From contig BMAT01005633.1 in assembly GCA_019649035.1 (NCBI GenBank), positions 31,646-52,314 of the forward strand: DNA of 20,669 nt. Reading direction: 5' to 3'. A program made the position numbers and the translations under genes. This stretch comes from Elysia marginata (taxonomy: Eukaryota; Mollusca; Gastropoda; Plakobranchidae). Within the stretch, counting starts at the first letter, position 1. Every line of letters begins with the position of its first letter. Positions 8,301 through 18,240 of this stretch are shown here, piece by piece. A model generated the notes under the pieces. That model was given only the letters and a program-made list of their open reading frames with translations. It was not told the origin of the DNA and made no database searches.

Positions 8301-8921
8301 TTGAGCTGCAGTCAGCCAACAAAATTTAAGACTTCATACGGAAACAGCCTTTGCCTTCTGTATAGAATATTTCAAATTCATTGCATAAACATTAGGTGTA
8401 AATAATACTCCCTCACTAACGGAACAGAAATTTATGAGAATAAGTTAAACTGACGATAATATAAAAGCTTTCCTTTTTCATTTTATATGACCAACCATTT
8501 AAATATTGTTCTTGAAACCTTAAAAACATCTCCACAACAATATATTTACAATCTTGAACATTATAGAACTAAAACCACGAATTTTCCGGGAGTTGGCGTG
8601 TAAAGAAAAATCGTCACGGCACCCTCGCTGTTCAGCTTATCTGATTCTCTTCTAGCATACAATCACCGGATTCATCAAAAGTTTTCCGGAGAAGAGCAAT
8701 GTTTCTTACATCAGATTTCTAAGTTCTAAACGGACTGCTTCAGGAGGAAAATCAATGTCTAATGATAATTTTACGCAGACCCAACTGAGCGTGTAAAATC
8801 CTTACCCTACCAACCCCAACTCTTTTACAGTATGACTGTCCCTGAGAAAATGACTTTCTTTTGCTACGTATAAACATCTTCAGAAAGCGCAGGAAACGGT
8901 GAACTTATAAAAACAAAGTTT
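8301..8921. other. AT-rich stretch, nothing recognised
   Basis: No supported gene. A good acceptor-like sequence (CCCCAACTCTTTTACAG, about 8830) is followed by a frame of only 13 codons. The 16-base word TCAATGTCTAATGATA (8752-8767) also occurs at 6524-6539 with some similarity around it, perhaps an old dispersed repeat. Confidence 0.45.
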
Positions 8922-9120
8922 GCGAGGATTTCCGCACTGGGATACCACTATTTATTTCAATTAGAAATAACTCTTCATTACCCTTCAGTTCGTCAGCGAA
9001 CTTTCATATAATAAAACATAATGCATCTCATTGCAAAGAACTATTTCCAGAAATCAGACAAAATTTGTTACCATGTAGTTTGGGCTTAAGATGGCTCTCC
9101 TGTGTGGAAATCCATTCTGC
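8922..9120 (+). repeat. Left copy of an inverted dispersed repeat (about 200 bp)
   Basis: This segment aligns with the reverse complement of 10288-10495. Shared landmarks in order are GGATTTC, CCACTRTTTATTT, TTAGAAA, ACTCT, the exact 18-mer TACCCTTCAGTTCGTCAG (8979-8996), an A/T-rich middle, TTTCNNNAAAT, TTTRGGYTAAG and GGAAATCC. Identity is about 65-75% by eye with small indels. Weaker similarity may continue outward to about 8866. It may be one arm of a transposon with long inverted termini, or simply one of two copies of a short dispersed element. Confidence 0.7.
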
Positions 9121-9776
9121 TTATTTAAATATGAATGTATGCCACTTAGTTTTAACATTGATACGTTGTGCGTTAAAAGAATCTTAAATCAAACGAACAA
9201 AACAACAAGAACAAAACAAAACAAAACTTCTTAGTTTTGCCATTTTCTAGATCGAACACGTACTGGGTCAAATTTCGCTCTTTGGAATGACAACATTGTT
9301 TGGATTATTTCACGGTCTCAAGGACGTGATAAAGTAAAGACAACAAGATTAATTGCCGTGTACAAGTACTTGACACCCTTAACTACTCTTACTACATTAG
9401 GTTAATCTGATCAGTTAATGACAATTGCAGCTATATGACTGTACCATTATGAATTAAAGATGCAGACAGAGAGAGACTGTCGCTTATATAATTGTGGTTC
9501 TTTCACATGATGCTTATGTCACACCAAGACTAAGAATAATTAAGGGTGGCGAAACAGTTAATGGCTCTGATTCGTTTTGTGTTGACAATTTTTCTTCAGT
9601 ATGTGAAAGGACGTAGGCGGTGAATAAGGTCATAACTTTTCTCAAATTCTCGGCCCAGAAAGCGTACTTGACGTCGTATGGCATACACGTGTTGTAAAAT
9701 TAAAAGAACCGTTCAGCATGGAGAGTGACTTAATCTCAACTAGGCTCGTTAGTTAATTGCGAGCTATTCTCTACTC
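9121..9776. other. Spacer between the inverted copies, left part
   Basis: AT-rich sequence with a CAAAA-rich patch at about 9195-9228. No gene is seen on either strand. On the minus strand this would be intron if the donor at 9780 is used. Confidence 0.4.
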
Positions 9777-9779
9777 TCA

Positions 9780-10001
9780 CCTGGAGTCAGAACTAGACGT
9801 GGAGAAATCTGGGTCTGCCTGAACTCCGCTGCTTGAACTTGAAGAATCCGCCTCATCTTGGGGAACAGTAATAGGAAGGGGTGAAGAACCCATTGCTCTG
9901 TCTTGCATAACACACCGAAGAGCTTCTAGCACCACCGAGCAGTTGCGATTTTGATTATTTAGTTCAGAGTGACAAACCAGAAACGGTGAAAAAGTTCGCC
10001 T
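9780..10001 (-). CDS. Candidate exon: Ser/acidic-rich open frame ending at a splice donor
   Basis: On the minus strand a frame is open for 74 codons from 10001 to 9780 (stop 9777-9779). About residues 21-35 look like an amphipathic helix (CSVVLEALRCVMQDR). Residues 48-74 are acidic and serine-rich (PQDEAD, six Ser, then DPDFSTSSSDS). The six serines use TCT, TCA, AGT, TCA, AGC and AGC, mixing unrelated codon boxes, so the run is not a simple DNA repeat and suggests selection on protein. The frame reaches ACTCCAG/GTGAGAGT, a near-consensus donor with the exon edge at 9781. The 5' limit is unclear, since AG acceptors near 10001 and 9930 are weak. A second minus frame is also open for part of this stretch. 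It lies between the two inverted repeat copies. The protein is unknown. Confidence 0.35.
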
Positions 10002-10287
10002 TCAAGTGGACAAGCTTTGAACTCCGTTCTTTACATTTAAGGTAGCATGATTCTCTGACACCCTTCAGTTGTAGATTGACCGAGTTATTTGTAAAACACG
10101 GAAATATCCGTTATTCTGCATCTACGAGTTAGTTAAAAGTTCTTCAAGGCTGCCCTGGGTTTCTGTGGTAAATCATATAATTAAGTTATCTACCAAAATA
10201 ATATATTTTGCCAAATTATGTGTGTGCAGGACTTCTAAAGAAGTTTTTATAACACTTCTCCATAACCCATGTCTTTTCGAAAGCCTT
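10002..10287. other. Spacer between the inverted copies, right part
   Basis: AT-rich, no gene seen. ACACCCTTCAGTTG at about 10062 resembles the core of the inverted repeat for 10 bases only and is not counted as a copy. Confidence 0.4.
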
Positions 10288-10495
10288 TTAGAAGGATTTC
10301 CCTACCAGGGTGCCACCCTAACTTAACCTAAACCTTACAAAAACATATTCCATTTGAATTTCAGAAAGAAATGGTCCTGTGAGGTAATGTTCATTGTTTT
10401 TAGTTACAGCAAACACTACTGACGAACTGAAGGGTATTGAGGAGAGTAGTTTCTAACTCAAATAAACAGTGGCCCCTCACTGAAGAAATCCGACC
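10288..10495 (-). repeat. Right copy of the inverted dispersed repeat
   Basis: Reverse-complement partner of 8922-9120; the exact 18-mer core is at 10419-10436. Similarity ends inward at about GAAGGATTTC (10291-10300) and may fade outward to about 10535. The two copies would span 1.57 kb if they are the ends of one element. Clear target duplications were not found. Confidence 0.7.
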
Positions 10496-12064
10496 TGTCT
10501 TTAAGCTGCAAAATTTACATTCAGATTGGTATTACGTTATATTCAACTATTAAAGGCGCCACCGCGTTTTAGTGATAATTTAATGAAATACCTAGAATTT
10601 CAGAAATACGAATTAAGGTGGTTGGAAGAAGAAACCTTCAGAAAACCAAATCATCAAAACCTGAAACTATTAGAAAAAGATATTTATTGTGCCTAAAATA
10701 ACACGTTTAAACTACGAATTGGGATCTCTGATTTCTATGTGGAACAAACACAACAACTTCTGCAGAGCATACACTATATCTGCTTATTCACACGATGATA
10801 CCATCATTACTAACTAAAACTAAAACCTTCCCCAATAAGAGATTTACATCACAGTAAGCAACCCCCTGTAAGCTTTTAAAGTACAGCAAATATGTTGAAG
10901 GCTCTCCGCAAAAACTTTATCATACTTTTTCTCAAAATAGTATTGCCACTTGGTTTAGCCACACTTATATCCTGAAATTCTCCGTGAATTAATGAACAAT
11001 TGGGAAAGGATTCCGCCGTGAGTCTTATTCATTACATACTCGTAAGCGAAACGTGGAACAGTTATAGAACTTAAGCTATCCGTTGGATGCGCGCTTAACT
11101 ATTGTTTATCGCCCGGCGTTGTTTGTCCAACGTAGCTACAACTTTGCTGGACCAAGACCTGAATGAAAACAACACAGAAGATACCAGTTGACGCAACAAG
11201 AACACCGTCCTTATCGAGACGGTCTTGACACCTGTTATGGTGCATTGGCTCGTGTGATAAGCTTAATTATCGGTATTACTTTCTAGGAATAACAGTGATT
11301 CCTTGCTGACGTCATTGTTCGCAGCACAATCTGAACTTATCGCTGACCTTAGGTATCCACAGACTAGGATACTTTCTACTCGCCTCACATCCTATACTTG
11401 TTATAAATCAAGTCCAGGCTGTCTTTACTTCCGTAGAATAGGAGGCTGGACGATAAATGAAATACGCTTTAACAAGGAATCCATAGGACACGACAACTTA
11501 TTCATATACCAAATTCAACCGTTATGAGGTGTAACTTGTTGGCCTAACACAAACCCGAGAAAAATCCACTTGACAAGGTGACCACATTGTCTTGAATGCT
11601 CTCCGTGGTAAAAATTTGTCGTCTAAAAGTTAAGTAGATAATGGACAAAAGACATAAAATTGATGTTATTTTCTGAATTTGATTGAAAGCGAAACTTGAA
11701 CATATAGCACCATCTAAAATTACCTGCATTTCCTAAAAACACGATTTAGAATGCGTAAATGAAACCAATCTGTTCAAATTCCTAGCTAAACTTTCCTAAA
11801 ACTGGCATAACTACTTATTTTGTGAATTTCGCACGGGCCCTTCAGCAAAATAATTCACTCAAGACCTAATCTAGGCCATAAGTGATCTCAGAAAGCCAAA
11901 CAACCAAAACTTTACACATCTTTTAGCCTCTTTGTCTAACATTATTGTGCTGTAGGCCAACCTTTTCCAAGGATCAGAATCCCTTTTGCTCAGATTTATT
12001 GACATGTTGGGCTGCTTGGCTTTCAGTTAGATCGCTTTGGTTGTAAGACTTACCGTTCGGCCTT
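10496..12064. other. AT-rich stretch without a supported gene
   Basis: Several frames of 50-75 codons occur on both strands (for example 11303-11527 plus and 11544-11729 minus) with no motif. A minus-strand frame of about 57 codons at 11110-11280 reads smoothly but has no splice or start support. A hairpin ACCGTC/GACGGT (11204-11209, 11218-11223) and a CRE palindrome TGACGTCA (11307-11314) are present. An acceptor-like CACATCTTTTAG (about 11925) leads into a 39-codon frame, too weak to call. Confidence 0.35.
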
Positions 12065-12101
12065 AAAAAAAAACCAAAAAAAAAAACCACACACACACAA
12101 A
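12065..12101. repeat. Poly-A and (CA)n patch
   Basis: Two A runs (9 and 11 bases) split by CC and followed by about six CA units. It could be the tail of a retroposed element, but nothing upstream supports this. Confidence 0.85.
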
Positions 12102-13539
12102 CTCCACAAACGTGTAGTTTTTAAGGTGTGATAGGCTACTGTCCAAAAGTGGTTTGGTGTAAACACTTCTTCACCACAGGTCAAACTATTAGCAGGGAGA
12201 TACGTGTTGAAATCTCTATGTTTTGTGTTGTTTTCTTAGTGAAGCACATCAATCATGACAGCATTCTTGATCAATTTACTATTGCACTTGATCTCCTAGA
12301 AGTACTAAACACTCCAAAGAAATAAATCAGTAAAGCATTCTGCACCAATTTGTTTATTTTTACGATTGTTTCAAGTGTTAATTACGATAGCCTTAATTCA
12401 CGCCAGGGTTCAAACACGCGTTCAAACAGATCGATGGACAAGCAATTAATTCAGGACATCTACCAAAACTGTGTAGAGACAAAAAGTTTAATAATTAATC
12501 AATAACTGTGAAATGTGAAAAAATGTTTAATGTTTGAATGATTGATGTTTGTGTTATTAACTTGCATAGAACATGTCAATTTTTATGTGGGTGTGTGCAC
12601 GCAAAACACCATTTATTATTGACTATACGATGGCGATATATATTTGTATACAGCATAGGATGTAGTTTCCTTTCCGTTTCCTTTTTTTTAATTGGCAAAA
12701 CTGTTTTGAACATCGAACGCTCGACACCAAAATGTGGGTGAATTAAATTGACAATTTATATTACCGGTATGTTTAATTTCTTTTAAGAAACGACCCTTAT
12801 TTACGTATAGATTGAGAGATAAGGGAAGTTTCTGGCTTGTCTTGACATGTCAATTTTGAGCCGTTGTCTGAACCACCTGTGTATGACCTAAAACACCACT
12901 GGTTAACTTGCTCTTTTGTTTATGCTTGTTTACTGATCTATTTAGCCCTCTACTTACCTAGGTGTGTGCTTTGTTTTATAGATTTTCCACACGTCTCAAC
13001 CCTTTGCGACTCTAGGCACACCAACTGTCAAGCTTTCCATTTCAATTTCAACAAGATGCAAAATGGTCCAAAATCTGTTTTCTCTACCTACCTGCTTCTC
13101 GACTTTTCCAACCATTTCTTTGGTTATATGATGTCCTCACTACTTAACAAAAACTAATGCGAGAGATCAATACAGTACCCAGCAATTAATTTGTTTGTTG
13201 TGAGTTGTTAGAAGTTTCATATTTTGGCTATTTCGTACCTTTCTTGATTCATATATTGTGCCTTATCCTATCAGTTTATAAGAGTCGCGAGAGAGGCAAA
13301 TTGAACTGTAACCAAACGTTGGACCAAGTCCTCATTTGGCTCTCTTTGAACAACAATGCCTAAAATGATGCCTCAGTGACGTCTTATATCGGCTGTAAGA
13401 CTTTATAGGACCCAAAGGTGAATTTTTATATAACCCCATGTTTCAACTTAATGAGAATTGACAGGAAGAATTGAACTCAACAACATTTATGTCACTGATT
13501 TAAAAGAGAAAGGGAGTGATAAAATATGTGCATACGTGG
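12102..13539. other. AT-rich stretch with chance-length frames
   Basis: The longest non-repeat frame is 97 codons on the plus strand (12864-13157). It starts with TTG, not ATG, and is T-rich, so its apparent hydrophobic segment follows from composition. No splice signals or motifs were seen. GGTTCAAACAC at 12407-12417 resembles a B box but has no A box upstream. Confidence 0.4.
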
Positions 13540-13704
13540 GAGAAAGAGAGACAGAGATAGAGAGAGAGATAGGGGGAGAGAGAGAGGGAGAGATAGATTG
13601 ATAGATAGAGATAGAGTGAGAGATAGATAGAGAGAGAGGGAGAGATAGATTGATAGATAGATAGATCTATAGTTAGAGATAGAGAGAGAGACAGAGAGAG
13701 AGAG
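13540..13704. repeat. (GA)n / (GATA)n microsatellite
   Basis: GAGAGA runs mixed with GATAGATAGAT blocks, for example at 13594-13608 and 13649-13665. The minus-strand frames over it (13492-13916) encode Ser-Leu and Ile-Tyr-Leu-Ser repeats and are artefacts. Confidence 0.95.
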
Positions 13705-14602
13705 CAATGTTGATCTTCTACATAGTATTTATTTTTGTGCCGTGTATAAAACAAGTTCGGAATTGGGTTTTTAGGTTGCCCCACCCACCGTTTTTCTGTT
13801 TTTATATGACAATGCCCAGTATATTTGTCGTCAAGTTTTAGGCCCCTTACGAGGTTTTGATGAGCACTCCCGATGTACAGAGGGTTTGTCCGCACCCATA
13901 TAATACCTGTTTGCATCCTATATTGGCAGTAAAAGAACCTGATTCCTCATGCTCGGTGAGCTTCTGATGAAGATGCGGAAGAAAGAGGTTTGAACCTATT
14001 ATTGTGTGGATGGCAGGAGTCTACAGAGACCACTTTTTGAGTGTTCGAATATTGTATTTGTCGCGTAGAAATTTGATTCCTCAGTTATTTTGTGTATAAA
14101 ATAAATTGACTTTTTCAACAAAGGAAATAAAAGTAAAAAACTAATCTTTAATAAGAAGTAGTTTTATTTTAACACGACAGTGTTGAGTTGATTTCATTTT
14201 ATTTGTGAACAAAATAAGTCAGCACTAACAAGAACCCATGTAAATGTGCCCACAGAAAATCAGTCGCAGTAACAAGAAACAACCCAAAGTGTATGCAAAA
14301 GAACACGTTAGTATGGTCGATACCACAGACATTCTTGCATGGATTGTGTACGAGACCGCCGGAGTAAAGGCCAAGTCATCGGATGTCAGTACATTTCACA
14401 GTTCTTATGTGTAAACTTGGAAATTGAATGGGCCAGTCCACTCGTCGAAAATGCGTTTTAAATTTTACTTTGTCTTGAATGTTTTACAAAATCAAATGAG
14501 AGATTTTATAATTCTCAAAAGCCGGGTTGTTTGTTTATTTGGGCGACAGGGCCTTCTTAGTTTGGTGGTGACGTTTGCTTAACATAATTCAAACTGGAAA
14601 CA
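13705..14602. other. Stretch without a supported gene
   Basis: No gene, RNA or repeat was recognised. GCTCG/GTGAGC at about 13959 resembles a splice donor, but no convincing frame precedes it. Confidence 0.45.
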
Positions 14603-14647
14603 ATGAGTTCAAGACCGCCTTTGATGCCCCTGTGTCAAACATCGAGG
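14603..14647 (+). CDS. Very tentative first coding exon, 15 codons
   Basis: An ATG in good context (AAACAATGA, A at -3) opens 15 codons (MSSRPPLMPLCQTSR) up to AGG/GTAAGA, a good donor starting at 14648. Read on without splicing, it stops two codons later. Joined in phase 0 to the strong acceptor at 15081-15082, the frame continues for 23 more codons, ending at 15152-15154. A 434-base intron and a 38-residue product would result. There is no TATA box or motif, and no other evidence. Confidence 0.15.
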
Positions 14648-14855
14648 GTAAGATAATTGGTCAATTTTTCAGGCTATAAGACCTATTTTTGATACCGCCT
14701 CTGATAAATAAAGAAATTTAAAAAAATTAAACCTGATCTGCCAGCATTAGCGTGTGTTAATTGTGTAATTTAGCCTAACGCATCTCAAACTTTCCAGTGC
14801 TGGTTACAGAGACCGCTGCTTTTTATGCATCAATATGAATTTCCATGGCCTTCGC

Positions 14856-14888
14856 TGACCTCTATTGACCTGTAAACCACTGACGTCA
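14856..14888. promoter_or_regulatory. DR4 nuclear-receptor site next to a CRE palindrome
   Basis: TGACCT (14856-14861), CTAT, TGACCT (14866-14871) reads on the minus strand as AGGTCA-N4-AGGTCA, a perfect DR4 of the type bound by RXR heterodimers such as TR or LXR. Nine bases later lies a perfect CRE, TGACGTCA (14881-14888). TGTAAACC between them resembles a forkhead site. Exact matches to both are unlikely to fall so close by chance, yet binding cannot be shown from sequence. Confidence 0.4.
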
Positions 14889-15082
14889 TTCCACATCCGG
14901 CGTGCGGCAAGGGATTAAAAAAATAAAAACATTATCTAGATCGAGATACCACGTCATTTGATTTTCACATCACGTGTCATGAAGAAATGTATGGTGCTTA
15001 CTAAGCTCCTGAAAGCTCAGACAGTGAAAAGTTTTTGCTTTAACACCTCATATGTGCGAACACAGGCTTTTTTCTCCTACAG

Positions 15083-15219
15083 CAAAAGGAGAGGATTTCG
15101 ACCGAGGAAGAAAACCGAAAAGGAATCGAGAAAGTAAAGAGCTTATTTTACTAACTTGTAAACAGTGCGTCATCTTAAGCGGTCATAGCACTCTAAGATT
15201 TGCGCCATCAGGCCATTAG
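15083..15219 (+). CDS. Candidate exon after a strong splice acceptor
   Basis: GGCTTTTTTCTCCTACAG (AG at 15081-15082) is a strong polypyrimidine-AG acceptor. The sequence after it is purine-rich and open in all three frames at first. The longest frame (from AAA at 15085) runs 44 codons to TAG at 15217-15219: a basic/acidic start, KGEDFDRGRKPKRNRESKEL, then a CxxC-like TCKQC at about residues 24-28. The frame compatible with the possible exon at 14603-14647 runs 23 codons to 15154 and is highly charged. No donor or polyadenylation signal was identified, and no family is recognised. Confidence 0.25.
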
Positions 15220-16787
15220 CTAACATTAGTGGCAGTCGCAAGAACAGTATAACATTTACAAAATTTTTGCTGGCTATGGTCCTAGAAATTTGAATAAGCC
15301 AAGCCAATAGCAATGGCAAACTATTAACATTAAAACAAATGATCATGGGTTTGTCTTTAAAATATTTTCCAAACAGATGCCAGATGATGAATAGGCGTGC
15401 ATGCTCCAGCGTTAACTGTAAAATTCGCTTTCGTGGAGTGCAAGTTCTAGAATGGCATGCCCTAAACAACTAAGCAAAATTATTTTTTTGCGATAGTTTT
15501 TTATTGAATAAGCCAGACTCTTGGACTTGTCATCTCACGATCTCTTCCCTCTAAATATTTTTTACACAATAAACAACATTGCAATATCTTACCTGTATAT
15601 GTATTCGCGCCCAAGAACCTCAAACGTCTGCGGTAAAAACTTCGCATCTTATAACCCCGTAACTGACGTCTACAAAATACTAACACGTTTTTGGCAAGCC
15701 CAAAAACGACTTCAATCCAACAGTTACATAGAATTGTTTCCAAATAGGTGTTTAGAGAAACAACTTTACAAAACTCATGCAACGGCCTGAAGTACCGACA
15801 TATAAGGGCTCATTTCGAAATAAGAACTTAACGAAGCACTAGAGTCTGTGTGAAGATGGTAAACTCTTTACAGAAAAAAATTGTGTTATGCAAGGTATGC
15901 GGCCGCAATAAACTAATTAACCTATGACACAAAAACGAAAAAAATGTTTAAACTTTTAACTCATTAAGTTTAGATAGAGCTAGAGACACCAGCAGAATCA
16001 GTACTATCTCGGTTGCTCTAATTAATGTAAAGATTAAATTAAAATATTGAGCTTTACATTGTGAATGACTTTTAAAGTCTGAATCAAATCTTTAAGCTGA
16101 TAAATCACTTAGAAATTTTAGTTCCAACAACCGCATTCTTATATCAATACACATCATTAATTTGAAAACACCTACAACAAATCTACACCTATATGTTAGT
16201 AGATCTATGTTAATCACCAAGTTCAAATACAAGCGTCACACAAAAGACCGTCCTGTAAACTGAACAACTAGACCTATCATTGCTAGAAGAGACACATGCC
16301 CGCCACATTCTTCAACACAAAGTCTTCAACCCACCCTTGGTAAAACAATATGGCTCCCACAACACCGAGGTCTTAAGAGACGAAACAACTATATAGAGAA
16401 CAAAATGGCACCGACGTGTTTAATATCGAACTCAAGCCTAAACAAATTAGTTTAGCCCACCCCGACTCTAGCAATATCAAGATAAGGACCACTTGAAGAC
16501 TGCGCACCTCCACTTCCTCCCAGCTAAAACAAAGCGTGCGAATAAGTGTAGGCTGCTTCAATGCCTGCCCACTTAAAATCTTGAGTCCGCTTTAAAATTT
16601 GAAGTCTGGACCTGTTGTAGGGGGGGCTTCTCTAGACCCAGGTGGTTGTGCGTGTCAAACCAGATTAACGCATGGGTTAGGAAAAACACCCAAATGGTTT
16701 TTATTAAACTAATTAACATTGAAGTTGGACAATTCCTATTGTAAAAACAAACCCACCATACCAAATTGACTTTTTCCCCTTTCTTAG
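15220..16787. other. Stretch with chance-length frames on both strands
   Basis: The longest is a minus frame of 99 codons (15170-15469), non-ATG start, leucine/isoleucine-rich, with no domain I can place. Others at 15501-15790, 16373-16561 and 16573-16764 also lack motifs. A 23-codon ATG frame at 15856-15927 contains LCKVCGRN just before an AAG/GTATGC donor-like site, too short to call. No repeat was found. Confidence 0.35.
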
Positions 16788-16959
16788 CTTATTACTTCAA
16801 CTCATCAAAAAACTCCGTCTCTTTGAAAATCTAACATTGAGGAAACTAGTTCTAGAAATCGCAAGACAAGTGGATGACTTCTCTATACGACATGAATTGT
16901 TACTACAAGTAGCTCGGGCACTAGGGTGTGCCAACTTCAGTATTGCAAAACTTACATGA
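16788..16959 (+). CDS. Candidate terminal exon, Leu-rich helical open frame, 56 aa
   Basis: GACTTTTTCCCCTTTCTTAG (AG at 16786-16787) is a near-ideal splice acceptor. From 16789 the frame is open for 56 codons to TGA at 16957-16959. It is rich in Leu, Ile, Arg and acidic residues with heptad-like spacing (LRLFENLTLRKLVLEIARQV, residues 9-28; HELLLQVARALG, residues 35-46), suggesting two or three amphipathic helices. The end, ARALGCANFSIAKL, loosely resembles the last helices of death-fold proteins, which is weak inference. With a phase-2 intron the C at 16788 completes a codon. No polyadenylation signal follows nearby (first AATAAA at about 17513). A minus frame (16797-16979) overlaps, so chance remains possible. 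Confidence 0.35.
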
Positions 16960-17097
16960 CGAAGAGCTTGGTGCCACATTTAATTGAAACATGGCAGTTT
17001 CTTTTTGTAAAACACCTCACCAAATTTTTTTTATTTGTACCGTAAAGACGCAGAGGACGCGAAACTTAGTCTTCTCACCATCCTAGTGCTATAGCGT
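16960..17097. other. Short gap, nothing recognised
   Basis: AT-rich sequence with a T-rich run at about 17023-17036. TTCTCA at 17073 may mark the upstream limit of the SINE, as the same word precedes copy A. Confidence 0.4.
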
Positions 17098-17290
17098 CAC
17101 GGTATGGTTTAATGGGAGACACTAAGTTTTCAGACGATGAGGTCTAGGGTTCGAATCCTAGCTTGGTAGCTTAACGTTTTTTCCTTAGGTAAGGGTCGTC
17201 ATGCATGAAATCCTTTCCTCACCTGACTCACATATTGAATAAGTACTCGGCACTAAGCAGTCTGAAACTTTAGTTCAGATCATAAAAAAT
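17098..17290 (+). mobile_element. tRNA-derived SINE-like element (copy B, best copy)
   Basis: TGGTTTAATGG (17105-17115) and GGTTCGAATCC (17148-17158) both match the Pol III A-box and B-box consensus perfectly, 43 bases apart as in tRNAs. A D-arm can be drawn (GTTT 17107-17110 with AGAC 17117-17120), and the B-box region forms CTAGG/CCTAG. The anticodon stem (CTAAG against ACGAT) and the acceptor stem do not pair, so this is a tRNA-derived sequence and not a working tRNA gene. A T6 run at 17177-17182 could terminate Pol III. The body from 17183 to about 17290 has no match here, and the 3' end and target duplications are undefined. Bases 1279-1335 are a second copy of the head. Confidence 0.6.
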
Positions 17291-17902
17291 TGTATTTAAA
17301 AATTATTCCTTTAAGAATACAGAACCAATTTTGTTGATCATGGCCTGAAAGGGAACATTTTGAAAGCGCTCAGAACACTGTAGCATTGGGCAAGTGCATG
17401 CTACATAGTAAAACCTTACAACTATGAGAGCGCTATAGAGATGATACGCAAAACTCACCAAACTGACCGCTGAGGGCTTATGCAAACTAAACAAAATATA
17501 GAATAGAAGACAATAAAACTGCTAATAAGTTATGATTAGTATCAAACGAGATATAGACATATATAAAAAAAGTAGGCAAATATTGTAAAGAAACTTTGAT
17601 TTTAAAATTAGGTTTGACTAAGTTCTTTTAAAGAGAACAGTACAGTTTTAATAGAAGCAACCGATGTCTATTAGTTCGGACCTAAACAAATCCTACAAAC
17701 TAAAATACCCGGTACTTAAAACAATGGAAAAAATATAAAAATTAAATGTAATTAGAATATTCAATAACCTTATGCCTTCAATCTTTCAAAAATGAAAAAT
17801 AATAATTAAAGAACAAGAAATTTGACAAAAATACTGGATACAATTACTACCCTCAAAGCACACCTTACACTACCTAAAATTATCACAATTTTTTAATAAC
17901 CC
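17291..17902. other. AT-rich stretch, nothing recognised
   Basis: A minus frame (17303-17494, 63 codons) has no motif. No repeat or RNA gene was recognised. Confidence 0.45.
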
Positions 17903-18240
17903 GTGGTCGTTATTATCAAGTGGACGGGTCTTCATTTTCATACTTTGAAAACCTTTAGCAGCTTTATTGCTAACACTCAACTCCGCGCCCACACGAGTCG
18001 GGTACCCACTGAGTCCACTTACGTCTTACAGGAGCATCCACACGTACAGACCCTGAGGAGGTCTTGCGTCATGCGGCCTGGAATGGAGCATTTCACACAG
18101 TCCATCCATGGAGAAGCTAACGTGTTTTGCTTGGAGGAATAGCTATCCTCGACGCCCTCTGGCTTTGAGGGGGATGTGATCAACATCTTCAGAAAGTTCA
18201 TTTACCTTTGGAAGTGGCTCAGACAACTCGTTCTTTAATT
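17903..18240. other. GC-richer, stop-poor segment, possible decayed coding or mobile sequence
   Basis: A plus frame (17903-18142) ends at one TAG and then stays open to a TAA at about 18238. Minus frames are open at 18019-18201 and, in another register, for about 31 codons to a stop near 18140. Base composition differs from the flanks. No motif, splice signal or terminal repeat picks one reading, so it may be a decayed gene or transposon fragment, or just a GC-richer block. Confidence 0.3.

Noticed and set aside
8752..8767. 16-base word shared with 6524-6539
   Set aside because: Similarity outside the word is slight; noted in the region entry but not enough for a repeat call.
10990..11060. 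Possible third copy of the 8922/10288 repeat (GGATTCCG, TTCATTAC, AAGCGAA)
   Set aside because: Matches are short and need large gaps; not better than chance.
12407..12417. B-box-like GGTTCAAACAC
   Set aside because: No A box upstream and no tRNA fold around it.
12864..13157. 97-codon frame with an apparent membrane segment
   Set aside because: Non-ATG start, T-rich composition explains the hydrophobicity, no splice or promoter support.
13492..13916. Two overlapping minus-strand open frames of 71 and 138 codons
   Set aside because: Most of their length is the translated GA/GATA repeat.
15170..15469. 99-codon minus frame, briefly considered an integrase relic because of an ANGL motif
   Set aside because: No catalytic residues or further integrase motifs in order; the resemblance is four residues.
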